This document shows positions 40,377 to 47,082 of a stretch of DNA of 48,514 bases, piece by piece (the stretch's first letter is position 1; every line of letters starts with the position of its first letter). The stretch spans positions 1 through 48,514 of the forward strand of contig JAPOYE010000110.1 in NCBI GenBank assembly GCA_026706695.1, written 5' to 3'. The notes under the pieces are model-generated. The model was given only the letters and a program-made list of their open reading frames with translations, was not told the origin of the DNA and did not search any database. Origin of the DNA: Candidatus Dadabacteria bacterium. Lineage in GTDB: Bacteria > Desulfobacterota_D > UBA1144 > Nemesobacterales > Nemesobacteraceae. Position numbers and translations under genes: made by a program.

Positions 40377-41597
40377 TCATAAGAGGGTAAATTGTCGGCG
40401 AATCTCTCCAGTACCAACAAACTGAGAGAGCAGGCGGTAGTTTCCTTGTTCATGGCGAACCCTGCCAGCCACTATTGCCGGATGAATATTTAAAGCTCTT
40501 GCCAGATTCATAACGGCTACTGCGGTAGTTGGCTGCTTGCTGGCCTCGCTGGTATCCCAAACTGCTTTTGGTATTAATGCTTCCTTAACCCATTGGTCTG
40601 CTTGTGTCTCCATTTCATCTTGTAACATAGATCTGGCTCCGCCCAAACTTAAATCATCAAAAAAGGCGTCCCCTTCGTTATTGTCAATATGAAGTCCAAC
40701 ATGGGCTAACTCATGTAAAAGACAGAACCAGAAATTATCAATCCGGTCATAACGTAGAGTAAGACCAATGACTGGCCTCCCGTCACTGCCTCGCAGTGCC
40801 GCCCCATCAAGATATGTCTTCGGCAGATGCCTGACTGTCACAAAAGAAATACCGTTGTTCGCCAAGAACTCCGCCGCAAGTCGCGGTCCTTCTTCCGACC
40901 AGCTCATTTGTGCAAGCTGACTCAGAAAATCCAACGTTACGGTTCCGGGTTTGTAAGCCACCTCGGGACGATTCTCGTTCGCCGCACCCAACACCTTCCA
41001 GCACCATGCCTTGAGCGCATACGGATCCGTTTTGGCATTTAGGCGACGGTAATCATTCTTTCGGTAAAAAGCAGCATAAGCCACATCCCGACCACCTGCA
41101 CGTTCAATCAGTTCACCAATAATTTCTTCAGCGCGCTCCTTCAAGTTGGGAACACTTGGAATCCACTCCCACTTCGCCATAGTTTTGAGTGGGAACCGGC
41201 CCCACTGAATATCGTCCTCGGGATTCTCAAGCCCTGCATCCGAATTGCGAATCAGCACTTCGGCTGGAATACCAATATGTTCATGAAGAGCTCTCGCCAT
41301 AGGCATAGTTATGGCGCGTTTCCCGGAAAGCACTTCGGAAACCCTCGCACGGCTTCCTATGAAAGGAACCAAGTCGCGCTGATTCAAACCTGCCTGCTCC
41401 ATGCGAAATTTGATCGCTTCAATAGGGTCTGGATACCCCATTGGCACATGTTTGCTCTCGTAGAGCTCAACAAGGTCAACCAGAACATCAAGTTCTCCGC
41501 CCTCGGGACTATCTAATTCGGCTTCAAAGATTTCGTCGATACGAGCCAAGGCAGCTTCATAGTCTTCCTCGGTACGAATTGGTTTTACGTTAACCAT
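40377..41597 (-). CDS. higA: HigA-type antitoxin with C-terminal ImmA/IrrE-like metallopeptidase domain
   Basis: Antitoxin half of a type II system. Residues 1-50 resemble the HigA N-terminal dimerisation part; 60-115 are an XRE helix-turn-helix (GLNQRDLVPFIGSRARVSEVLSGKR); residues about 220-390 are an ImmA/IrrE domain with zinc motif HELAH (295-299), preceded by DNFWFCLL. The 406-aa length is far larger than a minimal HigA (about 140 aa). It starts 2 bases after the toxin gene stop, i.e. toxin-first order. It would bind and neutralise HigB and repress the operon; the protease domain could act in regulated cleavage, an inference. AT content is higher than in the core genes. Confidence 0.88.
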   Translation of the reverse strand: MVNVKPIRTEEDYEAALARIDEIFEAELDSPEGGELDVLVDLVELYESKHVPMGYPDPIEAIKFRMEQAGLNQRDLVPFIGSRARVSEVLSGKRAITMPMARALHEHIGIPAEVLIRNSDAGLENPEDDIQWGRFPLKTMAKWEWIPSVPNLKERAEEIIGELIERAGGRDVAYAAFYRKNDYRRLNAKTDPYALKAWCWKVLGAANENRPEVAYKPGTVTLDFLSQLAQMSWSEEGPRLAAEFLANNGISFVTVRHLPKTYLDGAALRGSDGRPVIGLTLRYDRIDNFWFCLLHELAHVGLHIDNNEGDAFFDDLSLGGARSMLQDEMETQADQWVKEALIPKAVWDTSEASKQPTTAVAVMNLARALNIHPAIVAGRVRHEQGNYRLLSQFVGTGEIRRQFTLL

Positions 41598-41599
41598 TT

Positions 41600-41893
41600 T
41601 TATACCTCCTCCGCATCTATACGATCATACTGCGCGTGGGTTCCCACGAAACGTATATAAACCACGCGGTATTTATAGTTAATTTTCACGACTAATCTGT
41701 ACTTATTGCCCTTTATGTTAAAAACCACTCGATTGTCCCCCAAGATACTGGCACTACGGTACTTTTCTTTTACCTCGGCAGGAGTATCCCAATCTTCTTT
41801 CTCAACCTCGCGATACCAACTGAGAAGTGATTGCTCTGCATCTTTATAACACTCATAAAATTCCCGCAACCTTTTCTTGGCTATAATTCTCAT
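41600..41893 (-). CDS. higB: HigB-family mRNA interferase toxin
   Basis: Small RelE-superfamily toxin that cleaves translated mRNA. The 97-aa sequence has the HigB pattern: MRIIAKKRLREFYECY, YREVEKEDWDTPAEVKEKYRSASI, NRVVFNIKGNKYRLVVKINY, and ending in YIRFVGTHAQYDRIDAEEV with the terminal His-Asp residues of the family. It is the first gene of the pair and has a good promoter with repeats downstream of it (41907-41979). Confidence 0.93.
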   Translation of the reverse strand: MRIIAKKRLREFYECYKDAEQSLLSWYREVEKEDWDTPAEVKEKYRSASILGDNRVVFNIKGNKYRLVVKINYKYRVVYIRFVGTHAQYDRIDAEEV

Positions 41894-41906
41894 GTAGCAA
41901 CTTATA

Positions 41907-41942
41907 TCGCTCCCAATTTAATTTGAAGTACTTCGCTCCCAA
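41907..41942. promoter_or_regulatory. candidate higBA operator: palindrome with direct repeats
   Basis: The 10-mer TCGCTCCCAA occurs twice (41907-41916 and 41933-41942; TTGGGAGCGA on the coding strand), 26 bases apart, and a perfect 10-bp palindrome GAAGTACTTC (41925-41934) lies between and slightly overlaps the second copy. All lie between the predicted start site and the higB ATG, a suitable place for repression by HigA. Confidence 0.5.
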
Positions 41943-42239
41943 ACTGATACAATTCTAACTTCTTTCATTCAAATGTCAAACAGTAAAATTTTGGTACAGA
42001 CTTCATATAGAAAAAGAGGCTTAGTTCTTGTTTCCTAGACGAAGTGTTGCATTTAAAAAACTACGGGGTAATGCAAATTGGCATTAAAAGCGATCGATTG
42101 AAATAACACAACAGCTATGGAGCCGTTAACATTAAAAACGCTGTTAATTTAAGGTTTGTGACAAATGCAGTTTAATTCACGTCTCAACTTCGAGAGTTCT
42201 AAAATCAAACGATTTATCGAATTGAAAAACCAGAACCAA
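41943..42239. other. AT-rich intergenic stretch between higB and gtrA
   Basis: Contains the higBA promoter. Beyond it are two short inverted repeats, TAATGC/GCATTA (42069-42086) and TTAACA/TGTTAA (42126-42147), neither followed by a T-run. No gene is convincing here. Confidence 0.5.
41952..41979 (-). promoter_or_regulatory. higBA promoter
   Basis: On the minus strand TTGACA (complement of 41974-41979), 16-base spacer, TAGAAT (complement of 41952-41957). The predicted start is near 41945, about 50 bases before higB. Confidence 0.6.
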
Positions 42240-42854
42240 TCAAGACCTTTTCTTAAAAACCAGATACTTAAGGCCGAAGAAGTTCCAGAAAAGCGTGAAT
42301 ATCAAGGATACCGCAGCTCCTATGTTCGCCCACACCGTGGACGAGATGGAGCCCCCCGAACCTCCAAATTCGGCAACCACGTACGAAGCAACCGTAACGT
42401 TTATCACGAGCCCCACGCCCACGACGGCGAAGAACCTTATGAACTGGTTCATCCATCCCTCGACCTCCTTGCTGCGAAACGTCCAGAACTTGTTCCACGC
42501 ATAGCCGTTAACGTTTGCCAGAATAAAGGAAGCCGCCTTGAAAACCGAGTAGAGGATCCCCTCCGCCACCCCGGAATAATAGATGAGCAGGTTAAGTATT
42601 CCGAAGTCGATTACGAGGTTAGAAAAACTTATGACGCAGAACTTTGCGAACTGGACCAGCGAGGACCAACGGGAGAAAAACCCGAGAAAAAGAAAGTGGA
42701 TCACGGGACTCAGTATGAACATCCCCCACTGCACTCCCACAAGCTTGGAGTACACTCCGGGCATCTCGGCGCGAAGCGTGAAGAAGAGAAGCAGTATGAA
42801 AAACGCGTTTATCTCGCTTATTACGAATAAAACGGGATAATCCGATCTGGTCAT
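42240..42854 (-). CDS. GtrA-family membrane protein
   Basis: Integral membrane protein related to GtrA, which helps flip lipid-linked sugars for surface polysaccharide modification. The GtrA domain covers about residues 68-200 (FAKFCVISFSNLVIDFGILNLLIY, NVNGYAWNKFWTFRS, RFFAVVGVGLVINV and the end FWNFFGLKYLVFK). Two further spans precede it (VLFVISEINAFFILLLFF and VGVQWGMFILSPVIHFLFL), giving about six. ATG at 42854 (204 aa) is chosen; the longer frame begins inside the upstream gene's terminator hairpin and is artefactual. No glycosyltransferase gene is adjacent. Confidence 0.85.
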   Translation of the reverse strand: MTRSDYPVLFVISEINAFFILLLFFTLRAEMPGVYSKLVGVQWGMFILSPVIHFLFLGFFSRWSSLVQFAKFCVISFSNLVIDFGILNLLIYYSGVAEGILYSVFKAASFILANVNGYAWNKFWTFRSKEVEGWMNQFIRFFAVVGVGLVINVTVASYVVAEFGGSGGSISSTVWANIGAAVSLIFTLFWNFFGLKYLVFKKRS

Positions 42855-42867
42855 GGGGGTTTTCGGG

Positions 42868-42915
42868 GAAAAAAAGGGTTGTATCCCGAAGCAAGAAGCT
42901 TCGGGATACAACCCT
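42868..42915 (-). terminator. strong intrinsic terminator after the acetoacetate-decarboxylase-like gene
   Basis: A perfect 18-bp stem (42875-42892 with 42898-42915) and a 5-base loop. On the minus strand it is followed by a run of seven T (42869-42875, with the last base also in the stem). It starts 22 bases after the stop of the minus-strand gene at 42938. It should separate that gene from gtrA just downstream. Confidence 0.92.
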
Positions 42916-42937
42916 GAAAAATGTACTTACCTTACCT

Positions 42938-43711
42938 TCAGTTAACTACCTGGTACTGGGGGTAGACGAAGCTTCCCTTGGTCCAGATCGCCCAGGTCGG
43001 ATCCGCAAGCGGCTTAAGCTTGTGAAGCGAATGTCCCTCGGGAGCCGTGAACGTTATTTTCGGGTTAGCCATTGATACCGTTCCCCCGTTCCACGGGATC
43101 GGGTACTTGACCACTCCCTTGTCCTCCATAAACCCGAAGTAGTTAAGGTGTCCTCCGCCGAATCCTCCGAGTTCGCTTCCGACCTCGGCCGTGGCCTCGA
43201 TCATCGACTGTCCGCCGATTTCAAGCTTTGTCTTAAGCACTCCGTTCTCTACCACGGTGGTGGTCATTCCCTCCTGAGCGGGAATTCCGACAGGCTTGGT
43301 GAACTCCCTCATCGTGGGAGAGCTGTTGTAGTAATGAACGAAGTACCTTCCGGGGTAGGTTATATCGGAATCCATCACGTACGAGTTGTGACCTTCAAGC
43401 TCAATCGTCAGATAGGTGAGCGTGTACGCCCCGAATCCCGAGGTCTGGTTCTTGTCGGGAACCGTGTACATGTTTATGACCACGTGATTGTTCGGATGGG
43501 GCTTAAGACCCGCCGGAAGCATCGATTTCAAAACCTCCGGGTCGGCCTTGTAGGCTGCGATGAACATCCAAGCACCGGTTACCAGCTGCGGGCCCGGAAG
43601 CGAAAACGACTTGGCCGGGGCCGGCGGGGCCTCACCCGAGTGCGTGGCCGTGAGCGGAACGGCACAGAAAACCAAAGCAATCAAAAAAACCAAAAACCTT
43701 CTAGCTAACAT
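42938..43711 (-). CDS. exported acetoacetate-decarboxylase-like protein
   Basis: Member of the acetoacetate decarboxylase fold group with a signal peptide (residues 1-24, hydrophobic core FLVFLIALVFCAVPL, cleavage near ATHS), which is unusual because the classical enzyme is cytoplasmic. Family features are ADPEVLKSMLPAGLKP, GAYTLTYLTIEL, DSDITYPGRYFVHYY and a REF block near 135. The Schiff-base lysine of true decarboxylases follows a REx-G-x-P motif; here the matching stretch reads REFTKPVGIPAQ, so the lysine is either K139 shifted or absent. Function is therefore open. AAGGAGG precedes the ATG by 8 bases, and a strong terminator follows, pointing to a well-expressed single gene. Confidence 0.78.
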   Translation of the reverse strand: MLARRFLVFLIALVFCAVPLTATHSGEAPPAPAKSFSLPGPQLVTGAWMFIAAYKADPEVLKSMLPAGLKPHPNNHVVINMYTVPDKNQTSGFGAYTLTYLTIELEGHNSYVMDSDITYPGRYFVHYYNSSPTMREFTKPVGIPAQEGMTTTVVENGVLKTKLEIGGQSMIEATAEVGSELGGFGGGHLNYFGFMEDKGVVKYPIPWNGGTVSMANPKITFTAPEGHSLHKLKPLADPTWAIWTKGSFVYPQYQVVN

Positions 43712-43780
43712 CTTTATTACCTCCTTAAGACTTTCTGATTCAATATCAAGACGTCGCCGGAAGCAAGGTCCGCTTGAACC

Positions 43781-44557
43781 CTAATGCTCTCCCGACGCCC
43801 TCTTCTCCTTTTCTTCTATCATATACCTAACGGCGGAGCGAACAAACCTGTTTCTCTCCGCCTCCCCCAGCACTCCTTTAAGGGCGTCGTGAACCGAGGG
43901 ATCGACTATAAGTGCCCCAAGCGAACCTTCTCCTTCCCTGATCATCCGGGAAATCTCGGCCAAGTTGGAGGAGAAGCTCCGCATGTCGGCCGCAAACTGC
44001 TCGTCGTAGATGAGAGTATGCAGGAAATCCTCCCGCTTCTCATCCGCAAACGCCCCCACTATCTTGTCGAGACTCCTGGAGATGGACGTGAGGTTAGTAA
44101 CGAATTCCTCTGACTGGCTTATTATCTCCTGCATCTCGGGCGACGTGTAACCCCTGATCACGATCCCGTCGCGGGCCTTGCCTATGCTCTCTCCCTGGCC
44201 GGGAACGATCTCGACGAACTTCGCCCCCAGAAGTCCTTCGGTCTTGATCGTGGCGTGGGAGTCCTTCGAGATTCTGGAAAGCGCCCGCTTGTTGATTTCC
44301 ATTATGACCTGAACCTTCCCGAGGGAAGAATCGTCCGAGAAACGGATGGTCGACACGGATCCCACTCCCACTCCCGAGAGTCGCACATAGGCACCCTCGA
44401 GCAACCCAGCCGAGTTGTTAAAGTAGGTCTTTACCTTGTACTCCCTCTCAAAGAGCTCTTCCTGGCCGCTTATCGTGAAAACTCCGTAAACGAATATAGC
44501 GATCGATGCGAGGACGAAAACCCCTACCTTGAGTCGGGCCGATTTCTGCTTTTCCAT
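43781..44557 (-). CDS. mlaD: MlaD/MCE-domain lipid-transport protein
   Basis: Substrate-binding component of an MCE-type lipid transporter, anchored in the inner membrane with its MCE domain in the periplasm. A single membrane span (residues about 9-28, VGVFVLASIAIFVYGVFTI) is followed by the MCE domain (YKVKTYFNNSAGLLEGAYVRLSGVGVGSV, and TEGLLGAKFVEIVPG). The C-terminal ~100 residues are helical and charged. Length 258 aa is longer than E. coli MlaD. No permease (mlaE) or ATPase (mlaF) lies nearby, so its partners are elsewhere. A minus-strand TGGTACAAT (extended -10) lies upstream near 44601. Confidence 0.88.
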   Translation of the reverse strand: MEKQKSARLKVGVFVLASIAIFVYGVFTISGQEELFEREYKVKTYFNNSAGLLEGAYVRLSGVGVGSVSTIRFSDDSSLGKVQVIMEINKRALSRISKDSHATIKTEGLLGAKFVEIVPGQGESIGKARDGIVIRGYTSPEMQEIISQSEEFVTNLTSISRSLDKIVGAFADEKREDFLHTLIYDEQFAADMRSFSSNLAEISRMIREGEGSLGALIVDPSVHDALKGVLGEAERNRFVRSAVRYMIEEKEKRASGEH

Positions 44558-44708
44558 CTGCGCTCACCCGGCGCGGCCGACACGCCTGATCTCTGATATT
44601 GTACCATATTGTTTGCAAGCAGAGAATTGAAAATCCGGGCGACTGTGATAACCTGAATTATTCCTTTCCATCCGAGGCACGCCCCGATTCCGAAAAGGAG
44701 TTTATTTC

Positions 44709-46274
44709 ATGACAAAGATAAAAAGAGCGGTAATAAGCGTTTACGACAAAAAGGGGATAACCACGCTCGCAAAGGGCCTGGGGGAACTCGGCGTTGAGAT
44801 GCTCTCAACCGGAGGGACCGCCAAGAGGCTTAGGGACGGCGGGGCGAAAGTGACGGAAATATCGGACTACACGGGGTTTCCCGAAATACTTGGAGGAAGG
44901 GTGAAAACGCTTCACCCCAAAATACACGGAGGCCTTCTTGGAATGAGGGACGATGAGCGCCACCTTGGGGAAATGGCCGAGAATTCCATAGAGCCGATAG
45001 ACATGCTCGTGGTCAACTTCTACCCTTTTGAGGAAGTGGTCGCGAAAGAGGGAACCACGTTTTCTGAAGCGATAGAGAACATAGACATAGGCGGGCCGGC
45101 GATGCTTCGGGCCGCGGCGAAGAACCACGCGTCGGTAACCGTGCTCACCGACCCCGAAGACTACGGTGCCGTGCTCAGGGAGCTTCGCAGAAACAAGGGA
45201 AAAATCTCCCCCGAAACCAATTTCCGCCTCTCGGCAAAGGCCTTTTCCTACGTCTCGAGGTACGACGCGGCGATATCGAATTATCTCTCGTTCCTCGAAC
45301 CTGACGGCGAAAGAAACCCGCTCCCGGCGACCTACACCCTCCACCTCGAAAAAAAGCTTGATCTTCGCTACGGGGAGAACCCCCACCAGCTGGGGGCCTT
45401 CTACACGGAGGGCGGCATAGAAGGGGCGCACTGCGTTGCAAACGCCAGACAGCTCCAGGGGAAAGAGCTTTCCCTTAACAACATATACGACACCGACTCC
45501 GCCTTCGAGCTCGTAAGGGAGTTCCAAGAGACCGCATGCGTAATAGTGAAGCACAACAATCCCTGCGGAGCGGCACTCGGGAACACTCCGGCAGAGGCGT
45601 TCTCCCGGGCGAGGGAATGCGACCCGGAAAGCGCTTTCGGCGGGATAATCGCCTTTAACAGGGAGGTTGACGAGACCGCGGCCGGGGAGATAGCCGGCAT
45701 GTTCGCCGAGGTCGTGATAGCCCCCGGTTTTTCTGAGAAGGCGCTCATGCTGCTTGGGGCAAGGAAGAACCTGCGGGTGCTTCTTTCGGGAGGCATGGAT
45801 ATCGGCGGGGCGGGCATCTGGGACATAAAGAAAGTGACGGGAGGGGCGCTCATACAGCAAAGCGACAGGGGATGGGGAGATGATTTTTCAGAGATAAAGG
45901 TCCCGACCAAGAGAAAACCCACCCCCGAGGAAATGGAAGATCTGCGGTTCGCCTGGAAAGTCTGCCGGCACACCAAGTCAAATGCCATTGTCTACGCAAG
46001 AGACCTCCGGACGGTGGGCATAGGGGCGGGGCAGATGAGCAGGGTAGATTCAGTCAGGATCGCGGGGATGAAGGCCCGCACTCCGACCGACGGCTCGGTA
46101 CTCGCTTCTGACGCGTTTTTCCCTTTCAGAGACGGAGTTGACGAGGCGGCGCGTGCGGGAATCACGGCAATAGTGCAGCCCGGGGGATCCGTAAGGGACG
46201 ACGAAGTGATAGCCGCAGCGGATGAGCACTCGATGGCGATGATCTTTACCGGAAAAAGGCACTTTAAGCACTGA
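44709..46274 (+). CDS. purH: bifunctional AICAR transformylase/IMP cyclohydrolase
   Basis: Last two steps of purine synthesis: formylates AICAR with 10-formyl-THF and closes the ring to IMP. The N-terminal MGS-like IMP cyclohydrolase domain has ISVYDKKGI, STGGTAKRLRDGG, VKTLHPKIHGGLL and NIDIGGPAMLRAAAKN. The transformylase domain has LRYGENPHQLGAFY, KHNNPCGAA with the Lys-His pair, DPESAFGGIIAFN and SDAFFPFRDGVDEAA. Length 521 aa is normal. AAGGAG lies 8 bases before ATG 44709. A TTGAAA-N16-TAACCT pair near 44626-44653 is a possible promoter. Confidence 0.97.
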   Translation: MTKIKRAVISVYDKKGITTLAKGLGELGVEMLSTGGTAKRLRDGGAKVTEISDYTGFPEILGGRVKTLHPKIHGGLLGMRDDERHLGEMAENSIEPIDMLVVNFYPFEEVVAKEGTTFSEAIENIDIGGPAMLRAAAKNHASVTVLTDPEDYGAVLRELRRNKGKISPETNFRLSAKAFSYVSRYDAAISNYLSFLEPDGERNPLPATYTLHLEKKLDLRYGENPHQLGAFYTEGGIEGAHCVANARQLQGKELSLNNIYDTDSAFELVREFQETACVIVKHNNPCGAALGNTPAEAFSRARECDPESAFGGIIAFNREVDETAAGEIAGMFAEVVIAPGFSEKALMLLGARKNLRVLLSGGMDIGGAGIWDIKKVTGGALIQQSDRGWGDDFSEIKVPTKRKPTPEEMEDLRFAWKVCRHTKSNAIVYARDLRTVGIGAGQMSRVDSVRIAGMKARTPTDGSVLASDAFFPFRDGVDEAARAGITAIVQPGGSVRDDEVIAAADEHSMAMIFTGKRHFKH

Positions 46275-46286
46275 GCACCTGCCGGT

Positions 46287-46360
46287 TAAAGAAAGGATTG
46301 GGCGATATTCTTTCTTTACGGAAGCTCTAAAGAAAGCTTTTGCGGTTTCCCTTTCTTAAG
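46287..46360. other. purH downstream repeats with nested stem-loops
   Basis: TAAAGAAAG (46287-46295) and CTTTCTTTA (46310-46318) form a perfect 9-bp stem with a 14-base loop. TAAAGAAAG recurs at 46328-46336, and a near copy CTTTCTTA at 46351-46358 could form a second hairpin. It lies 13 bases after the purH stop and is a plausible transcript end, though without a clear T-run. The region to 46411 holds no gene. Confidence 0.4.
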
Positions 46361-46411
46361 GAGACCTCCAAGAAGAGGGTTCTTTCGCTAGAGATAAGCA
46401 ACGGAAAACGC

Positions 46412-46677
46412 TTAGCGCTTGGTGACCTCGCGATATTTCACCTCTCTTGACAGCCAGAACTCCGCACTGCCGCCAACGCCCGTTCCAGTCGAAACGCGGC
46501 ATCCTCCGTAATCGCCGCCTTGCCTTGTACAAGCCGGCTTACGTGCTTTGTCGTATAACCGGTACGGTCTGCGAACTTAGCCTGAGCCCAGTTTTTCTCT
46601 TCGAGAATGTCAAGAATCGTATCTCCAGGCGGAGACAAACGCCATTTCGGTTCAAACCGATCAAGATTTTCAGTCAT
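46412..46677 (-). pseudogene. frameshifted XRE-type antitoxin (VapI/HigA-like)
   Basis: Helix-turn-helix antitoxin interrupted by a one-base deletion. Frame 1 (46677 to about 46474) encodes the family start LSPPGDTILDILEEKNWAQAKFADRTGYTTKHVSRLVQGK through RLERAL at residue 68, then runs to a TGA at 46438 (79 aa). In the next frame the same DNA continues GGSAEFWLSREVKYREVTKR and stops at 46412-46414, exactly the family's C-terminal pattern. Restoring one G in the GCGTTGGCGG stretch near 46472-46474 would give an 88-aa protein. No toxin gene is adjacent. A ribosome site AGGAG (complement 46684-46688) remains. It may be a true pseudogene, a sequencing error or programmed shifting. Confidence 0.8.
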
Positions 46678-46691
46678 GACAGTCTCCTATA

Positions 46692-46706
46692 AATACAATC
46701 CGTATT
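46692..46706. promoter_or_regulatory. candidate antitoxin operator AATAC-N5-GTATT
   Basis: Perfect 5-bp inverted repeat with a 5-base spacer, 15 bases upstream of the antitoxin ATG and just before its AGGAG ribosome site. Such short dyads are typical for XRE antitoxin autoregulation. A plausible minus-strand -10 (TATATAGT, complement of about 46722-46729) lies further upstream. Confidence 0.35.
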
Positions 46707-47082
46707 GGTTTCAATGGGAAACTATATACAAGGTTACAATTATCTCTCTATTCAGCTATTTGAACGAGTGTGGAATAAAGATTTCTTAAGGAAAAGCCTA
46801 GCCAACATTTCACAACTTCACTAATTAACCTAGGAAGTTCCGTGATTATAACTTATCTCGGAAAACCTGACTGTCACAGCTAAGAGATGTTTTTGCAGAA
46901 TCAACCACAAAAGTTTTCTACACACTTTTTGCTATCAAAAAGATTTTTCGACTGTCTAAAGCATTCCGGCTTCTGCCCTCGTGAAAGCTACTCTTATTAA
47001 GCCATTGCTTTTATGGTTAAATAAAGATAATCGACTATGCTTATTTGACTTTTCTTTTCTCACCGTTATCATACTTAGCGCT
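46707..47082. other. AT-rich intergenic stretch upstream of the ATPase gene
   Basis: About 375 bases between divergent genes, with no supported protein gene; short frames of 36-37 codons lack ribosome sites. Near the right end TTGACT (47045-47050), a 16-base spacer and TATCAT (47067-47072) form a possible promoter for the ATPase gene, predicting a very short leader before ATG 47083. Confidence 0.45.

Noticed and set aside
40105-40453. Minus-strand frames of 64 and 88 codons across the tRNA-Gly, with a DSNPRPLAWEA-like peptide
   Set aside because: This peptide is the well-known artefact of translating the antisense strand of a tRNA; the frames have no independent support.
40176-42239. Integration of a genomic island into tRNA-Gly
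   Set aside because: The higBA region directly follows the tRNA and is AT-richer, but I found no second copy of the tRNA 3' end and no integrase, so insertion at the tRNA is not supported.
42165-42830. 221-codon plus-strand ORF opposite gtrA
   Set aside because: It is antisense to a hydrophobic GtrA protein with clear family blocks, and its own product is a charged low-complexity sequence without family features.
42855-42911. N-terminal extension of gtrA from a TTG at 42911
   Set aside because: The extension would translate the terminator hairpin of the preceding gene (MYPEASCFG...), so it is an artefact of an open frame.
46717-46827. 36-codon plus-strand ORF (MGNYIQGYNY...) upstream of the ATPase
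   Set aside because: No ribosome site and no family resemblance; a search for a toxin partner of the broken antitoxin here found none on either strand.
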